Part shown: one piece after another, positions 44,140 through 52,471 of the stretch
Layout: each line of letters starts with the position of its first letter
Numbering within the stretch: the stretch's first letter is position 1
Assembly: GCF_001426185.1 (NCBI RefSeq)
Contig: NZ_LMRP01000002.1
Location: forward strand, 1,191,542-1,255,541
Reading direction: 5' to 3'
Length of the DNA stretch: 64,000 bases
DNA from: Rhodococcus sp. Leaf247
Lineage (GTDB): Bacteria > Actinomycetota > Actinomycetes > Mycobacteriales > Mycobacteriaceae
Made by a program: the position numbers and the translations under genes
Notes under the pieces: model-generated
The model's input: the letters and a program-made list of their open reading frames with translations, nothing else
Told to the model about the DNA's origin: nothing
Database searches by the model: none

Positions 44140-44481
44140 GTGACTTCCGGATCCGTCCCGTCCGTGTCCGTGGCCGACGTGCCCGCACAGAGTTCGGAGG
44201 CCGTCCTCCTGGACGTTCGTGAGCAGGACGAGTGGGAGCAGGGCCATGCTCCCGGCGCGATCCACATTCCGATGGGTGATGTGCCCGCCCGGATCGGTGA
44301 GGTCGAGGTCTCGGGACCCCTCTACGTCGTCTGCCGGGTGGGGGGACGTTCGGCGCGTGTCGTCGAATACTTGCAGCACGCGGGCGTCGAGGCGGTCAAT
44401 GTCGACGGCGGCATGGTCGCGTGGCAACAAGCAGGCCTCCCCGTCGTCGACGACGCCGGCAGACCCGCCACCGTCTACTGA
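44140..44481 (+). CDS. Rhodanese-domain sulfurtransferase
   Basis: A 113-residue single rhodanese domain (GlpE/PspE size). Typical features are VLLDVREQDEWEQGHAPGAIHIPMGD and the catalytic loop C65-R-V-G-G-R-S. It would carry a persulfide on Cys65 for sulfur transfer or cyanide detoxification. GTG 44140 follows the HTH gene by 12 bases, so the two probably share a transcript. No partner sulfur-metabolism gene is nearby. Confidence 0.9.
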   Translation: MTSGSVPSVSVADVPAQSSEAVLLDVREQDEWEQGHAPGAIHIPMGDVPARIGEVEVSGPLYVVCRVGGRSARVVEYLQHAGVEAVNVDGGMVAWQQAGLPVVDDAGRPATVY

Positions 44482-44494
44482 GCCGGCAGCGCGA

Positions 44495-45427
44495 ATGAAC
44501 TATTTCCAGATCTGTGCGCGCTGCGCGACGCGGATCGACGTCGGACCGCGTCCGCAGCAGTGGTGTCCGGTCTGCCGAGGGGTGTTGCTCTCGCCCGTGC
44601 CCGTGGGCCAGGTTCCTACCGGGGTGCGTCGCAACTTCCGCTGGGTCGCCTCGAGTCCCGTGCGCGCACGCCGCACGCGGGTCGTCCGGGCACCGTCGCC
44701 CACACCCCGCTACGACACGATGCCGACGTGGGGCCTGCCGGTCGTCGGCCGAGCGACGGTCGAACCTACCGAGAGCGCTGGGGACCGACTCGCGGGCCGC
44801 GTCACGTCGATGGTGAGCGTGGCGTTCTTCCTGTTCGTGGCCGCGGCGCTCGCGGAGTTCGCCCGGTACGCCGTGTTGTTGGTCAGCCGTGACTCGCTGA
44901 TTCCGGCCGCCGTCCTCGCTCTGTCGGACGCCGCTGTCTGGTGCCTGTCCTTCCTGTCCGTGGGCGTGGGTCTGGTGGCCGCCGTCGCAAGCGTGGCGTG
45001 GCTCGTCCGTGCCCGGCGCAGCGCGTACGCAGATCGGGGCGAGGTGGATCCTCGACGACCACGCACCCTGTTCGCCGGATCGCTGATACCGCTGGTCAAT
45101 CTCGTCGCCCCCGGTGTCTTCCTCACCGAACTGGCACGCGTGAGCTCGCAGCGATGGTCGCTCGAACGGGTGCTTCCCTGGTGGTGGACCGCGTGGATCG
45201 TCAACTGGCTCATGCTGGCGGCGACGCTCGCCTTCCGCGTCGCGGACGGTATCCAGGCCCGTGCCAACGGTGTGCTGGCAACTGCGCTCACCGACCTGGT
45301 CGCCGCCGGACTCGCGGCTCTGACACTGGTGCTGATCCGCCGATCCGACGGCCGCACCGTGCGCGGTGACGACAGAACGCTCACACGGTGGACGATCGCA
45401 CCGGATCCGGTGGAGCTCACGCGATGA
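44495..45427 (+). CDS. DUF4328 membrane protein with N-terminal zinc ribbon
   Basis: A 310-residue protein with an N-terminal C-x-x-C ... C-x-x-C zinc ribbon (CARCATRIDVGPRPQQWCPVC), a basic linker, and a DUF4328 domain of about five helices from residue 105 on, including RTLFAGSLIPLVNLVAPGVF. Function unknown. It matches, from memory, the Rv3843c position next to glpQ1 in M. tuberculosis. ATG 44495; the end overlaps the GDPD gene by ATGA. Confidence 0.78.
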   Translation: MNYFQICARCATRIDVGPRPQQWCPVCRGVLLSPVPVGQVPTGVRRNFRWVASSPVRARRTRVVRAPSPTPRYDTMPTWGLPVVGRATVEPTESAGDRLAGRVTSMVSVAFFLFVAAALAEFARYAVLLVSRDSLIPAAVLALSDAAVWCLSFLSVGVGLVAAVASVAWLVRARRSAYADRGEVDPRRPRTLFAGSLIPLVNLVAPGVFLTELARVSSQRWSLERVLPWWWTAWIVNWLMLAATLAFRVADGIQARANGVLATALTDLVAAGLAALTLVLIRRSDGRTVRGDDRTLTRWTIAPDPVELTR

Positions 45428-46191
45428 GCGTCCTGCCGCTCGTCGTCGCACACCGGGGAGCGTCGGGTGCACGGCCGGAGCACACCCTGGTCGCGTACGA
45501 GCAAGCTCTGCGGGAGGGTGCCGACGGCGTCGAGTGCGACGTGCGGTTGACCCGCGACGGCCGAGTCGTCTGCGTGCACGACCGGCGGATCGACCGGACG
45601 TCGTCGGGGTCGGGGATCGTCAGCACGCTGACCTACGACGCCCTGGCCGGGCACGACTACGGAACGGCCGACGACCCGGCGCAGGTGCTGCTGCTGTCGG
45701 ATCTCATCGACGTCGTCATGTCGTGGAAGGCCAAACCCGCCAAGATCTTCATCGAGACCAAACACCCCGTCCGCTACGGCGGGTTGATCGAGAACGCCGT
45801 GCTGGCGGAACTCCACAGGTTCGGAATCGGGCGTCCGGGCTCGGCCTCGATGTCGCGAGCCGTCGTCATGTCCTTCGCTCCGACGGCGGTGTGGCGTGTC
45901 CGGCGCTCGGCCCCGATGTTGCCGACCGTGCTGTTGGGCACTGCGTCCCGGTACATCGGCGGCGGAGCCGCGACGACGGTCGGAGCCACCGCGGTGGGGC
46001 CGTCCATCAAGACGCTGCGCGAGCGACCGGCGATGGTCGATCACGCTGCGGCAGCCGGTCGCGCGACGTACTGCTGGACGGTGAACACCGAGGAGGACGT
46101 GCATCTGTGCCACGACCTCGGGGTCCGGTGGATCGCCACCGACCACCCCGGTCAGGCTCTTGCATGGTTGGACGACAGCCTCACCCGGTAG
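45424..46191 (+). CDS. glpQ1: Glycerophosphodiester phosphodiesterase
   Basis: A 255-residue GDPD enzyme that hydrolyses deacylated phospholipid headgroups to glycerol-3-phosphate and an alcohol. The catalytic H10-R-G and E19 are in VAHRGASGARPEHT, metal ligands E37 and D39 in GVECDVRLTRDG, and H52 in CVHD. No signal peptide, so it acts in the cytosol. The ATGA overlap links it to the DUF4328 gene. It matches Rv3842c in position, from memory. Confidence 0.92.
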   Translation: MSVLPLVVAHRGASGARPEHTLVAYEQALREGADGVECDVRLTRDGRVVCVHDRRIDRTSSGSGIVSTLTYDALAGHDYGTADDPAQVLLLSDLIDVVMSWKAKPAKIFIETKHPVRYGGLIENAVLAELHRFGIGRPGSASMSRAVVMSFAPTAVWRVRRSAPMLPTVLLGTASRYIGGGAATTVGATAVGPSIKTLRERPAMVDHAAAAGRATYCWTVNTEEDVHLCHDLGVRWIATDHPGQALAWLDDSLTR

Positions 46192-46202
46192 GTTCGACCA
46201 TC

Positions 46203-47114
46203 GTGGGTAAGAAGAGCAAGAGAAACAGTGGTCCGAAGCCCGACAGCCGACGCGCCGAGCTGCTCGAACAGCGCCGCGTCGAGCGTGAGGCGTTGTCCTC
46301 CGCTCCCGTTCGGCCGTTCGAAGGCCTGGCGTTCGAATGCGACATGGTCGCCATGCGGGAGTTCGTAGCCTCCGCGACGGCAACGCTGCCCGTGACGGGG
46401 AGCGAGCGGCCGGTCACCCTGGCCACCGTTCTCCCGGGTGCCGTGGCCGCCTTGGTGCGTGACGACGAGAAGCAGGATGCCTTCGTCGCGATGCAGGTGC
46501 AGACGTTCTCCGAGGACCTGTCGGCCGATCTCGCCGCGGCCGTCGAATGGACCGCCGGTGCGACACCGGGAACGTCGTTGGCAGCGTCCGCGCCGTCGGA
46601 GACCACCGCGCGCCTGGTCGACCTGGTCGATGCCGGGTCGCCGCTGGAGATCACGGTGCACAAGGACTTCTCGTGGTGGATCCCCGAGGGGGCGAGCCCC
46701 GATCCCGAGGTCGACGCGACCATCGAGCGCGCGAACGGTGCGATTCTCCCGTCGGCACGGATCACCGCGGACGGTGTGTCCGCAGCATGGTGGGTCGACG
46801 CCGGGGACAAGGCGCACATCCGCTGGGTCCGTCCCGAGGACGAGGACCAGCTGATGATCGCCCTCGCACGCCTGCAGTCCGAGGGCGCGCTCCACGTGGG
46901 CGAGGGCTCGCGCTTCGCCGGGTCGTTCCGCACCCACGGGCTGCTGGTTCCGGTGTTCGACCTCGACCCGGAGGTCCACCCGGACGAATGGGCAACGGGC
47001 ACAGCAGAACTGGGTAAGCGACTGGACGAGACACTGGCCGACACGTCGGAGCTCTCCTCCGAGCAGCGACGCGCCCGGGACGGCTTGCGCAGCCGTCAGG
47101 TCACTCTGCGCTGA
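46203..47114 (+). CDS. DUF5926 family protein
   Basis: A 303-residue soluble protein resembling DUF5926, conserved across actinobacteria. It begins with a basic KKSKRNSGPKPDSRRAELLEQRR segment, then FECDMVAMREFVASATATLP, and ends with a helical tail after LVPVFDLDPEVHPDEWA. Annotations such as SecA-like or topoisomerase in databases rest on weak similarity and should not be trusted. GTG 46203; the frame open from 45366 is antisense-like and not coding. It is probably co-transcribed with glpQ1. Confidence 0.8.
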   Translation: MGKKSKRNSGPKPDSRRAELLEQRRVEREALSSAPVRPFEGLAFECDMVAMREFVASATATLPVTGSERPVTLATVLPGAVAALVRDDEKQDAFVAMQVQTFSEDLSADLAAAVEWTAGATPGTSLAASAPSETTARLVDLVDAGSPLEITVHKDFSWWIPEGASPDPEVDATIERANGAILPSARITADGVSAAWWVDAGDKAHIRWVRPEDEDQLMIALARLQSEGALHVGEGSRFAGSFRTHGLLVPVFDLDPEVHPDEWATGTAELGKRLDETLADTSELSSEQRRARDGLRSRQVTLR

Positions 47115-47117
47115 CCG

Positions 47118-47663
47118 TCAGGCGAGTCCCCCGGCGATCTTCGGCGCGTTGCCGCCGCCGCGGGACTCGCTGGTCATCTCTCTGGCGACGAAGTCCTCGA
47201 TGTGGAAGAGGTTCTGCGCCGCGCGATCGACGATGGTCAGCAGTGTCGTCATCGCCGCCACTTCTTCGATCTGTTCGCCGAGGAACCACTGCATGAACTG
47301 CTCGCCGAGGTAGTCCCCGGTGTCGCGGGCGGTGCGGGCCAGCGTCGTGATCTGGTCGGTGACCTTCTTCTCCTGCTGCAAGGCGAGTTCCACCGGTTCG
47401 CGCACCGTGGCGAAGGTCGTGACGACGTCGTCCACTCCGGGAACCTGAACCTCGAGGTCGTTGTCGAGCAGGTACTGGATCATCATCATCGCGTGGCCGC
47501 GCTCTTCGTCCGCCTGCGCGTAGAACCTGGCCGCGAGCTGCGGTAGATCAGCACCGTCGAAGTACACCGCGATCGCGATGTACTGCTGCGACGCCGTGAA
47601 CTCGTGGCGCACCTGTCGGCGCAGAAGTTCGTGGAATTCGCTGGTCCCTCGGTCGCGGCTCAT
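47118..47663 (-). CDS. bfrB: Ferritin BfrB
   Basis: A 181-residue heme-free ferritin storing iron as a 24-mer. Ferroxidase-site residues are visible as E21 (HEFTASQQY), E54 and H57 (DEERGHAMM) and the later EQIEEV. Length equals that of M. tuberculosis BfrB, from memory. In mycobacteria it is activated by iron-loaded IdeR; no clear iron box was found upstream here. ATG 47663. It sits in the conserved glpQ1-bfrB-LCP-DUF2470-pheA neighbourhood. Confidence 0.93.
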   Translation of the reverse strand: MSRDRGTSEFHELLRRQVRHEFTASQQYIAIAVYFDGADLPQLAARFYAQADEERGHAMMMIQYLLDNDLEVQVPGVDDVVTTFATVREPVELALQQEKKVTDQITTLARTARDTGDYLGEQFMQWFLGEQIEEVAAMTTLLTIVDRAAQNLFHIEDFVAREMTSESRGGGNAPKIAGGLA

Positions 47664-47769
47664 GACGACACACGGTACTGGGTCGGGTGCCGGACGTGGG
47701 TCGCGTGTCGTGCGGCACCCTCGGCCCCGGTCCGCGATCTGCTCTCACCCAGCCCCGGCAGGTGGACAA

Positions 47770-47785
47770 CTTACCGGCGAGTAAG
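47770..47785. promoter_or_regulatory. TetR-type operator candidate before the cholesterol oxidase gene
   Basis: CTTACCGGCGAGTAAG is a palindrome with perfect five-base outer arms, matching 12 of 16 positions when reversed, 71 bases before the oxidase start and 107 before bfrB on the other side. Actinobacterial TetR regulators of lipid genes often bind TTAC-CGG-type sites. Confidence 0.4.
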
Positions 47786-47855
47786 AAAGTCTCTCCCCAA
47801 CCCCGCTGCCCGACGCGAATTCCGCGTGACCTGCGCCGGGGCGGGGAGAGATGTC

Positions 47856-49484
47856 ATGGAGCTGGACCGCAGGCAGTTTCTCCGCGCGATGGGTGTGGCA
47901 GGTCTCGTGGGGGCCGCCGGGATCGCGGCGCAGGGTTCGTCGGCGGCCGCGCCCGCACTCGACGGTGTCTACCGCACATTCGTTCCCGAGCTCTTCGCGC
48001 CGGTCGATCCCGCTCCCGAACATTCCGAGGCGCTGGTGGTGGGGTCCGGATTCGGCGCCGCCATCACCGCCGCACGTCTCGCGCGCGCCGGGGTGCAGGT
48101 GACCGTTCTCGAGCGGGGATCCCAGTGGCCGACCGACCCACGGCGGCAGATCTTCGCCAACGACTTCGCTCCGGACGGCCGAGCGTTCTGGCGGCGCGGC
48201 GGTCTCGCGCCACTGACCGGCCTGCCCATGGTGCCGACGGATCAGTTCGGTGGAGTCTTCGACGTCACCGAACACGGCACGATCGACGTCTGGTGCGGGG
48301 CCGTCGTCGGCGGCGGGTCGATGGTGTTCACCGGGGTGATGATCGAACCGGAGCGACGGTTCTTCGAGGAGATCTTCGGTGGCATCGTGTCGTACGACGA
48401 GATGAACTCGGTGTACTACCCGCGCGTCCGATCGGAACTGCGACTGTCCTCCATGCCGGACGACATCTACGAGTCGACACCGTTCACGCATTCGAGAGTG
48501 TGGGACCGCCAGGTGCGGCGCGCCGGCTACACCCCGGAGCGCATCGACGGCATCTGGGATTGGGACGTCGTCCGAGCCGAACTGTCGGGGCGCTCGCGGC
48601 CGTCCGCGGTGATCGGGGAATCCAACCTCGGTAACTCCAACGGTGCCAAATTCGACCTGAACCGCAACTATCTGGCCGCGGCGCGGGCCACGGGCCGCTG
48701 CACCGTCCACGCTCGCCACGAGGTGACCGCGATCGAGCGCGACTCCGGGGGAGAGTACGTGCTGACCGTGGATGTGCTCGATCCGTCGGCGCAGGTGATG
48801 TCGACGAGGACCCTCACGTGCGACGACCTCTTCCTCGGTGCCGGGTCCATGGGCACATCCAAGCTTCTGGTCCACGCACGGGACACCGGCCGCCTGCCCG
48901 ATCTCAACGAACACGTCGGACAGGGATGGGGGACCAACGGTGACGCCGCGTTGGTGCGCGGCATGACCCCGGACGGGATCGGCTTCGTCCAGGCCTCACC
49001 GTCCGCATCGCGCATCTCCGACGATTCCGGCGCGCCCGTGACCCTGGAGAACTGGTACGTCCCCGGCTCGCCCGTGGACCTGACGCTGATCGGGTCGCTC
49101 GGCATGGTCATGGACTCGACGCGCGGATCGTTCGCCTGGGACGAGGCGACCCGTTCGGTGCGGCTCGACTGGCCCGAGAGCGGCAATCGAGCCGTCGAGG
49201 ACGCACTGCGCCCGGTGCACGACAGGATCGCGCAGACTTCGGGTATCGGTGTCGGCTATCCGCTGTTGCGGGTACCGGACGTGAACACCTCGTTCACCGC
49301 ACACCCGCTGGGCGGCGCGGTCATCGGACGTGCAACCGACGATCACGGCCGCGTCGTCGGCTACGACGGTCTCCACGTCGTCGACGGTGCGTTGGTCCCG
49401 GGCAGCACCGGCCGCGTGAACCCGTCGTTGACCATCAGCGCGCTCGCCGAGCGCAACATCGAGAGGATCATCTCCGATCGCTGA
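47856..49484 (+). CDS. Tat-exported GMC oxidoreductase, cholesterol oxidase-like
   Basis: A 542-residue FAD enzyme. The N-terminus carries a Tat signal (RRQFLRAMGVAGLV, ending near ASA-x), then the FAD motif GSGFGAA at 63-69. The region FTAHPLGGAVIG holds the catalytic His and NPSLTISALAERN the Asn of class I cholesterol oxidases, which oxidise the 3-beta-hydroxyl and isomerise to cholest-4-en-3-one. ATG 47856 follows GGGGAGAG. Export fits a secreted or surface sterol oxidase. It is inserted in an otherwise iron/shikimate gene block. Confidence 0.9.
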   Translation: MELDRRQFLRAMGVAGLVGAAGIAAQGSSAAAPALDGVYRTFVPELFAPVDPAPEHSEALVVGSGFGAAITAARLARAGVQVTVLERGSQWPTDPRRQIFANDFAPDGRAFWRRGGLAPLTGLPMVPTDQFGGVFDVTEHGTIDVWCGAVVGGGSMVFTGVMIEPERRFFEEIFGGIVSYDEMNSVYYPRVRSELRLSSMPDDIYESTPFTHSRVWDRQVRRAGYTPERIDGIWDWDVVRAELSGRSRPSAVIGESNLGNSNGAKFDLNRNYLAAARATGRCTVHARHEVTAIERDSGGEYVLTVDVLDPSAQVMSTRTLTCDDLFLGAGSMGTSKLLVHARDTGRLPDLNEHVGQGWGTNGDAALVRGMTPDGIGFVQASPSASRISDDSGAPVTLENWYVPGSPVDLTLIGSLGMVMDSTRGSFAWDEATRSVRLDWPESGNRAVEDALRPVHDRIAQTSGIGVGYPLLRVPDVNTSFTAHPLGGAVIGRATDDHGRVVGYDGLHVVDGALVPGSTGRVNPSLTISALAERNIERIISDR

Positions 49485-49509
49485 ACTTCGGCCTATCGGT
49501 GACCTGCGG

Positions 49510-50769
49510 TCAGCCGCCGCCGATCAGATCCGGAGGCAACTGCTGATCGTTCGCCAGGAGGTCGAAGAACCGCGACGCCTTCTCGCGATCGGACAGCAGG
49601 ACGTTGCCGGAGCCGTCGACGTCCTCGAAACCCGAGACCGGGATGGTCGTGGTCACCATCTCTCCGCGCAGAGCCCAGCCGAGGGACGCGAGGTTCCAGA
49701 TGTGGTCGCCGTCGTCGACCTGCAGGGACCGCACGACACCGCGAACCAGGGGCACGGCGCGGAACGGGTTCAGGAACGTCGACGGGCCGGTCGCCTTCGA
49801 CAGCAGCGACGACAGGAACAGTCGCTGGTTGTTCATCCGGTCGATGTCGGCCAGCGCCGTGGCCCGGCTCCGAACGAATCCGAGAGCCTGCGGTCCCGAC
49901 AATTCCTGGCACCCCGGCCTGAGATCGATTCCCGCCAGCGGGTCGACGATGTCGTACGGGACGCAGATGTCGACGCCGCCGATCGCATCGACCATGTCCG
50001 CGAATCCGCCGAACCCGACCTCGGCGTAGTGGTCGATGTGCAGCCCGGTGACACCTTCCACCGTCTGCACCAGTAGTGGCGCACCGCCGAGGGAGAACGA
50101 CGCGTTCAGCTTGTCCTCGCCGTTCCCGGGAATGGGTACGTACCAGTCACGCGGAAGGCTGACCATCGTCGTGGGCCCGCTGGACGGGATGTGGATGAGC
50201 AGGATCGTGTCCGTGCGGCCGGCGCCGATGTCGCCGCCGGTAGCGAGGGCCGCTTCCTGTTCCGGCGTCAGGCCCGTACGGCTGTCCGATCCGACGAGAA
50301 GCCAGTTCGTCCCTGGTGTGTCGCCGGGGCGTCCGTCGTAGTTCGCCAACGCGTCGACACGCGAGAGAGAGGTGTCCGCCCATACGGCTCCGCCCACGAG
50401 GAGAAGAAGGACGACCAGGAGCCCGATACCGATGCGTCGACCCCACCGTGGACGACGTCTGCGCTGCTGCGGTGGAGTGGGTGGAGGCGCGGGTGGACCG
50501 GTCCGCCGGGGCGGCGGCGGTGCGTATGCCCGCGGGTCCTGGCGGGGAGCGTCAGTCCGTCCCTGCTGCGGGACGGCCGACCAGGCGCGCGGATCCTGCT
50601 GGGGCGGATGGTGCCGGTCCGGTCGTTGCTGGCGGGTGTTGTCCGCCCAGGAAGGGGGCGTGCCGGCACGACGTCGGACGACGGGAGGCTGTTCCGGGCC
50701 CGGACGTCCCTGCCCCGTACGACTCGGTGGCGGCCGCCGCCGGGGGTCGTACGGAGGTTGCTGGCTCAT
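49510..50769 (-). CDS. LCP family (LytR-CpsA-Psr) cell-wall ligase
   Basis: A 419-residue protein with a 110-residue Pro/Arg/Gln-rich cytoplasmic tail, one membrane helix (about 113-131) and an extracytoplasmic LCP domain: NWLLVGSDSRTGLTPEQ, GAGRTDTILLIHIP, TTMVSLPRDWYVPIP and DRMNNQRLFLSSLL with the conserved Asp and Arg residues that bind polyprenyl phosphate. It would attach arabinogalactan or a similar polymer to peptidoglycan. It matches Rv3840 in order but is full length, from memory. Confidence 0.9.
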   Translation of the reverse strand: MSQQPPYDPRRRPPPSRTGQGRPGPEQPPVVRRRAGTPPSWADNTRQQRPDRHHPPQQDPRAWSAVPQQGRTDAPRQDPRAYAPPPPRRTGPPAPPPTPPQQRRRRPRWGRRIGIGLLVVLLLLVGGAVWADTSLSRVDALANYDGRPGDTPGTNWLLVGSDSRTGLTPEQEAALATGGDIGAGRTDTILLIHIPSSGPTTMVSLPRDWYVPIPGNGEDKLNASFSLGGAPLLVQTVEGVTGLHIDHYAEVGFGGFADMVDAIGGVDICVPYDIVDPLAGIDLRPGCQELSGPQALGFVRSRATALADIDRMNNQRLFLSSLLSKATGPSTFLNPFRAVPLVRGVVRSLQVDDGDHIWNLASLGWALRGEMVTTTIPVSGFEDVDGSGNVLLSDREKASRFFDLLANDQQLPPDLIGGG

Positions 50770-50794
50770 CCGGCGACTCTAACCGGCCGGTCCG

Positions 50795-51568
50795 TCATCC
50801 CGGCAGCCATGAAACGTGGTCGCGCAGCGCGGCGAACCCCACGAAGGCGACGACATCGATCAGTGCGTGCGCGACGACGAGCGGCCACAGTCGGCCCGTG
50901 CGCTGGAAGTACTTGCCGAAGATCAGTCCCATGACGAGGTTGCCGACGCCGGCGCCGAAGCCCTGGTACAGGTGATAACTGCCCCGCAGCAGAGCCGATG
51001 CGATGAGCGACCTGTTCTCTCCCCAGCCCAGCGCGCGGAGCCGTGAGATGAGCCAGGCTACGACCAGGACCTCCTCGGCGACGGAATTCGCCACCGCCGA
51101 CAGCGTCAGGGTGATCGGACGCCACCAGACGTCGTCGATGGTGCTGGGCAGGACGGTCACGTTCAGGTTCAGTGCGACGGCGGCGAGGTAGAACAGCAGT
51201 CCGGGGATGCCGATCAGGGCGGCGAGTCCGACGCCGTGCAGGATATGGGGCCGTAGCCGTGGTCGAGCGAATCCGATGGCCCGCGGCCCGATTCCGCTGC
51301 GCCACAACAGGTACAGGCCCAACGCGCCCCACGCGAACAGCCGGACGGCGCCGAGGATCTGCCGGAGGAAGTCGATCGGCCCCAGTGTCGACTGTGGAAC
51401 GTTGATCGCCACGGTCTGCTGGGACAGAGCGCCCTGTTCCATCGCGCTCTCGATCAGCGACAGGATGCTGGACAGGCCGCTGAGTCCGAACGTGAACAGC
51501 AGGACGACGACGATCTCGATCCGGATCGACCGGGGCGACTCGGTGACAGGTGGCTTCTCCGGATTCAC
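50795..51568 (-). CDS. CPBP family intramembrane protease-like protein
   Basis: A 257-residue membrane protein with about seven helices of the CPBP/Rce1 (Abi) type. The paired glutamates E165-E166 in VAEEVLVVAWLISRL, the His in YHLYQGFG and the final LVVAHALIDV are the expected metal or catalytic sites. The usual E-E-x-x-x-R has the Arg further along, as in many actinobacterial members. Function is unknown; roles in bacteriocin immunity or prenyl-protein processing are known for relatives. ATG 51568. Confidence 0.85.
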   Translation of the reverse strand: MNPEKPPVTESPRSIRIEIVVVLLFTFGLSGLSSILSLIESAMEQGALSQQTVAINVPQSTLGPIDFLRQILGAVRLFAWGALGLYLLWRSGIGPRAIGFARPRLRPHILHGVGLAALIGIPGLLFYLAAVALNLNVTVLPSTIDDVWWRPITLTLSAVANSVAEEVLVVAWLISRLRALGWGENRSLIASALLRGSYHLYQGFGAGVGNLVMGLIFGKYFQRTGRLWPLVVAHALIDVVAFVGFAALRDHVSWLPG

Positions 51569-51593
51569 TCCGTCGATTGTGCCCGTCGATCGG

Positions 51594-52367
51594 TCAGTGG
51601 TGATCGCGCGCGCGGAGCCCGTTCATGAACGGGCAGCCTGCGAGCACGCGTAGCGCCTTGCTCAACTCGGTGACGTCGTCGACGGGGGAGGCGAAGGGGA
51701 TGCGGACGTCGTGGTCGTCGGACGGACCTTCGACTCGGATGCCGACGCCGTAGCGGTCGATGCTGAGGGGGCGGGGCCGGCCCGTGCGCAGTGACGGCGG
51801 GAGGCGTCGCGCGATCTGGTGCACCATGTCGGAGTGGTCGCTGTCCAGATGCTGCAGCCATCCGCCTTCCACCTCCCAGAACGGGTCGGGCTCGGCTGCC
51901 ATCAGGTCTCGGACGGACAGCGGTTCGGCGCCCGTGGCGTCAGCGACGACGACCGATTCCAGGATCAGGCGCAGCAGGACACCGCTGTGTCCGACGTCGA
52001 GAAGCCCCGCGTGCGGGTACTGCGACGCGACGGCTGCTGCCACGGCGCGCTCGGCGTTGTCGGGGACACGGCGCAGCTCGCCACTGAGCCAGACCAGCGA
52101 ACGCACGGGTTCTCGCAGGTCGAGGGGCGCGTGGTCGGTGAGCTCGAGGACGGCCGGAACCCCGGCCGAACCCGCCTGGAATGTCACGGCGCCGACGGTG
52201 CTGTCCGCGGGCACGACCATGACGATCTCGCCGGGCGAGCGCAGGAAGTGCATCGTGGTGGCGACCGGGGCGCTTCCCTCCACTGCGAGCACCGTGTGTT
52301 CGGCGCGCAGGCACACGCTTCGGACGCGCTCGGCAGTGGACGGGACGGTGGTGACGACACCGTTCAT
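51594..52367 (-). CDS. DUF2470 domain protein, iron-box controlled
   Basis: A 257-residue protein. The N-terminal part (about 1-150) resembles a flavin-binding split-barrel like those of HugZ-type heme oxygenases, and the C-terminal DUF2470 domain covers about 165-255 (MVHQIARRLPPSL, YGVGIRVEG). Such proteins are tied to heme or iron use. A DtxR/IdeR box lies 40 bases upstream. Its counterpart Rv3839 is in the same gene order in M. tuberculosis and is IdeR-regulated, from memory. ATG 52367. Confidence 0.8.
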   Translation of the reverse strand: MNGVVTTVPSTAERVRSVCLRAEHTVLAVEGSAPVATTMHFLRSPGEIVMVVPADSTVGAVTFQAGSAGVPAVLELTDHAPLDLREPVRSLVWLSGELRRVPDNAERAVAAAVASQYPHAGLLDVGHSGVLLRLILESVVVADATGAEPLSVRDLMAAEPDPFWEVEGGWLQHLDSDHSDMVHQIARRLPPSLRTGRPRPLSIDRYGVGIRVEGPSDDHDVRIPFASPVDDVTELSKALRVLAGCPFMNGLRARDHH

Positions 52368-52406
52368 GACGGCCCCCTCGGTCTGTGCGGTCGAACTCGG
52401 ATGTAC

Positions 52407-52425
52407 TTAGGTAAGGGTTAGCTAA
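52407..52425. promoter_or_regulatory. DtxR/IdeR iron box
   Basis: TTAGGTAAGGGTTAGCTAA matches the 19-base consensus TTAGGTTAGGCTAACCTAA at 15 positions. It lies between the divergent DUF2470 gene (start 52367) and the hypothetical gene (start 52472), so one or both should be repressed when iron is plentiful. Confidence 0.75.
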
Positions 52426-52471
52426 GCAGCCGCGGCGCGAGTGCGCAAGACGAAGAAACTAGACTGACCGC

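Noticed and set aside
47118..47855. Iron box in front of bfrB
   Set aside because: I looked for TTAGG-type halves upstream of 47663 and found none; only the CTTACCGGCGAGTAAG palindrome is present, which does not match the iron consensus.
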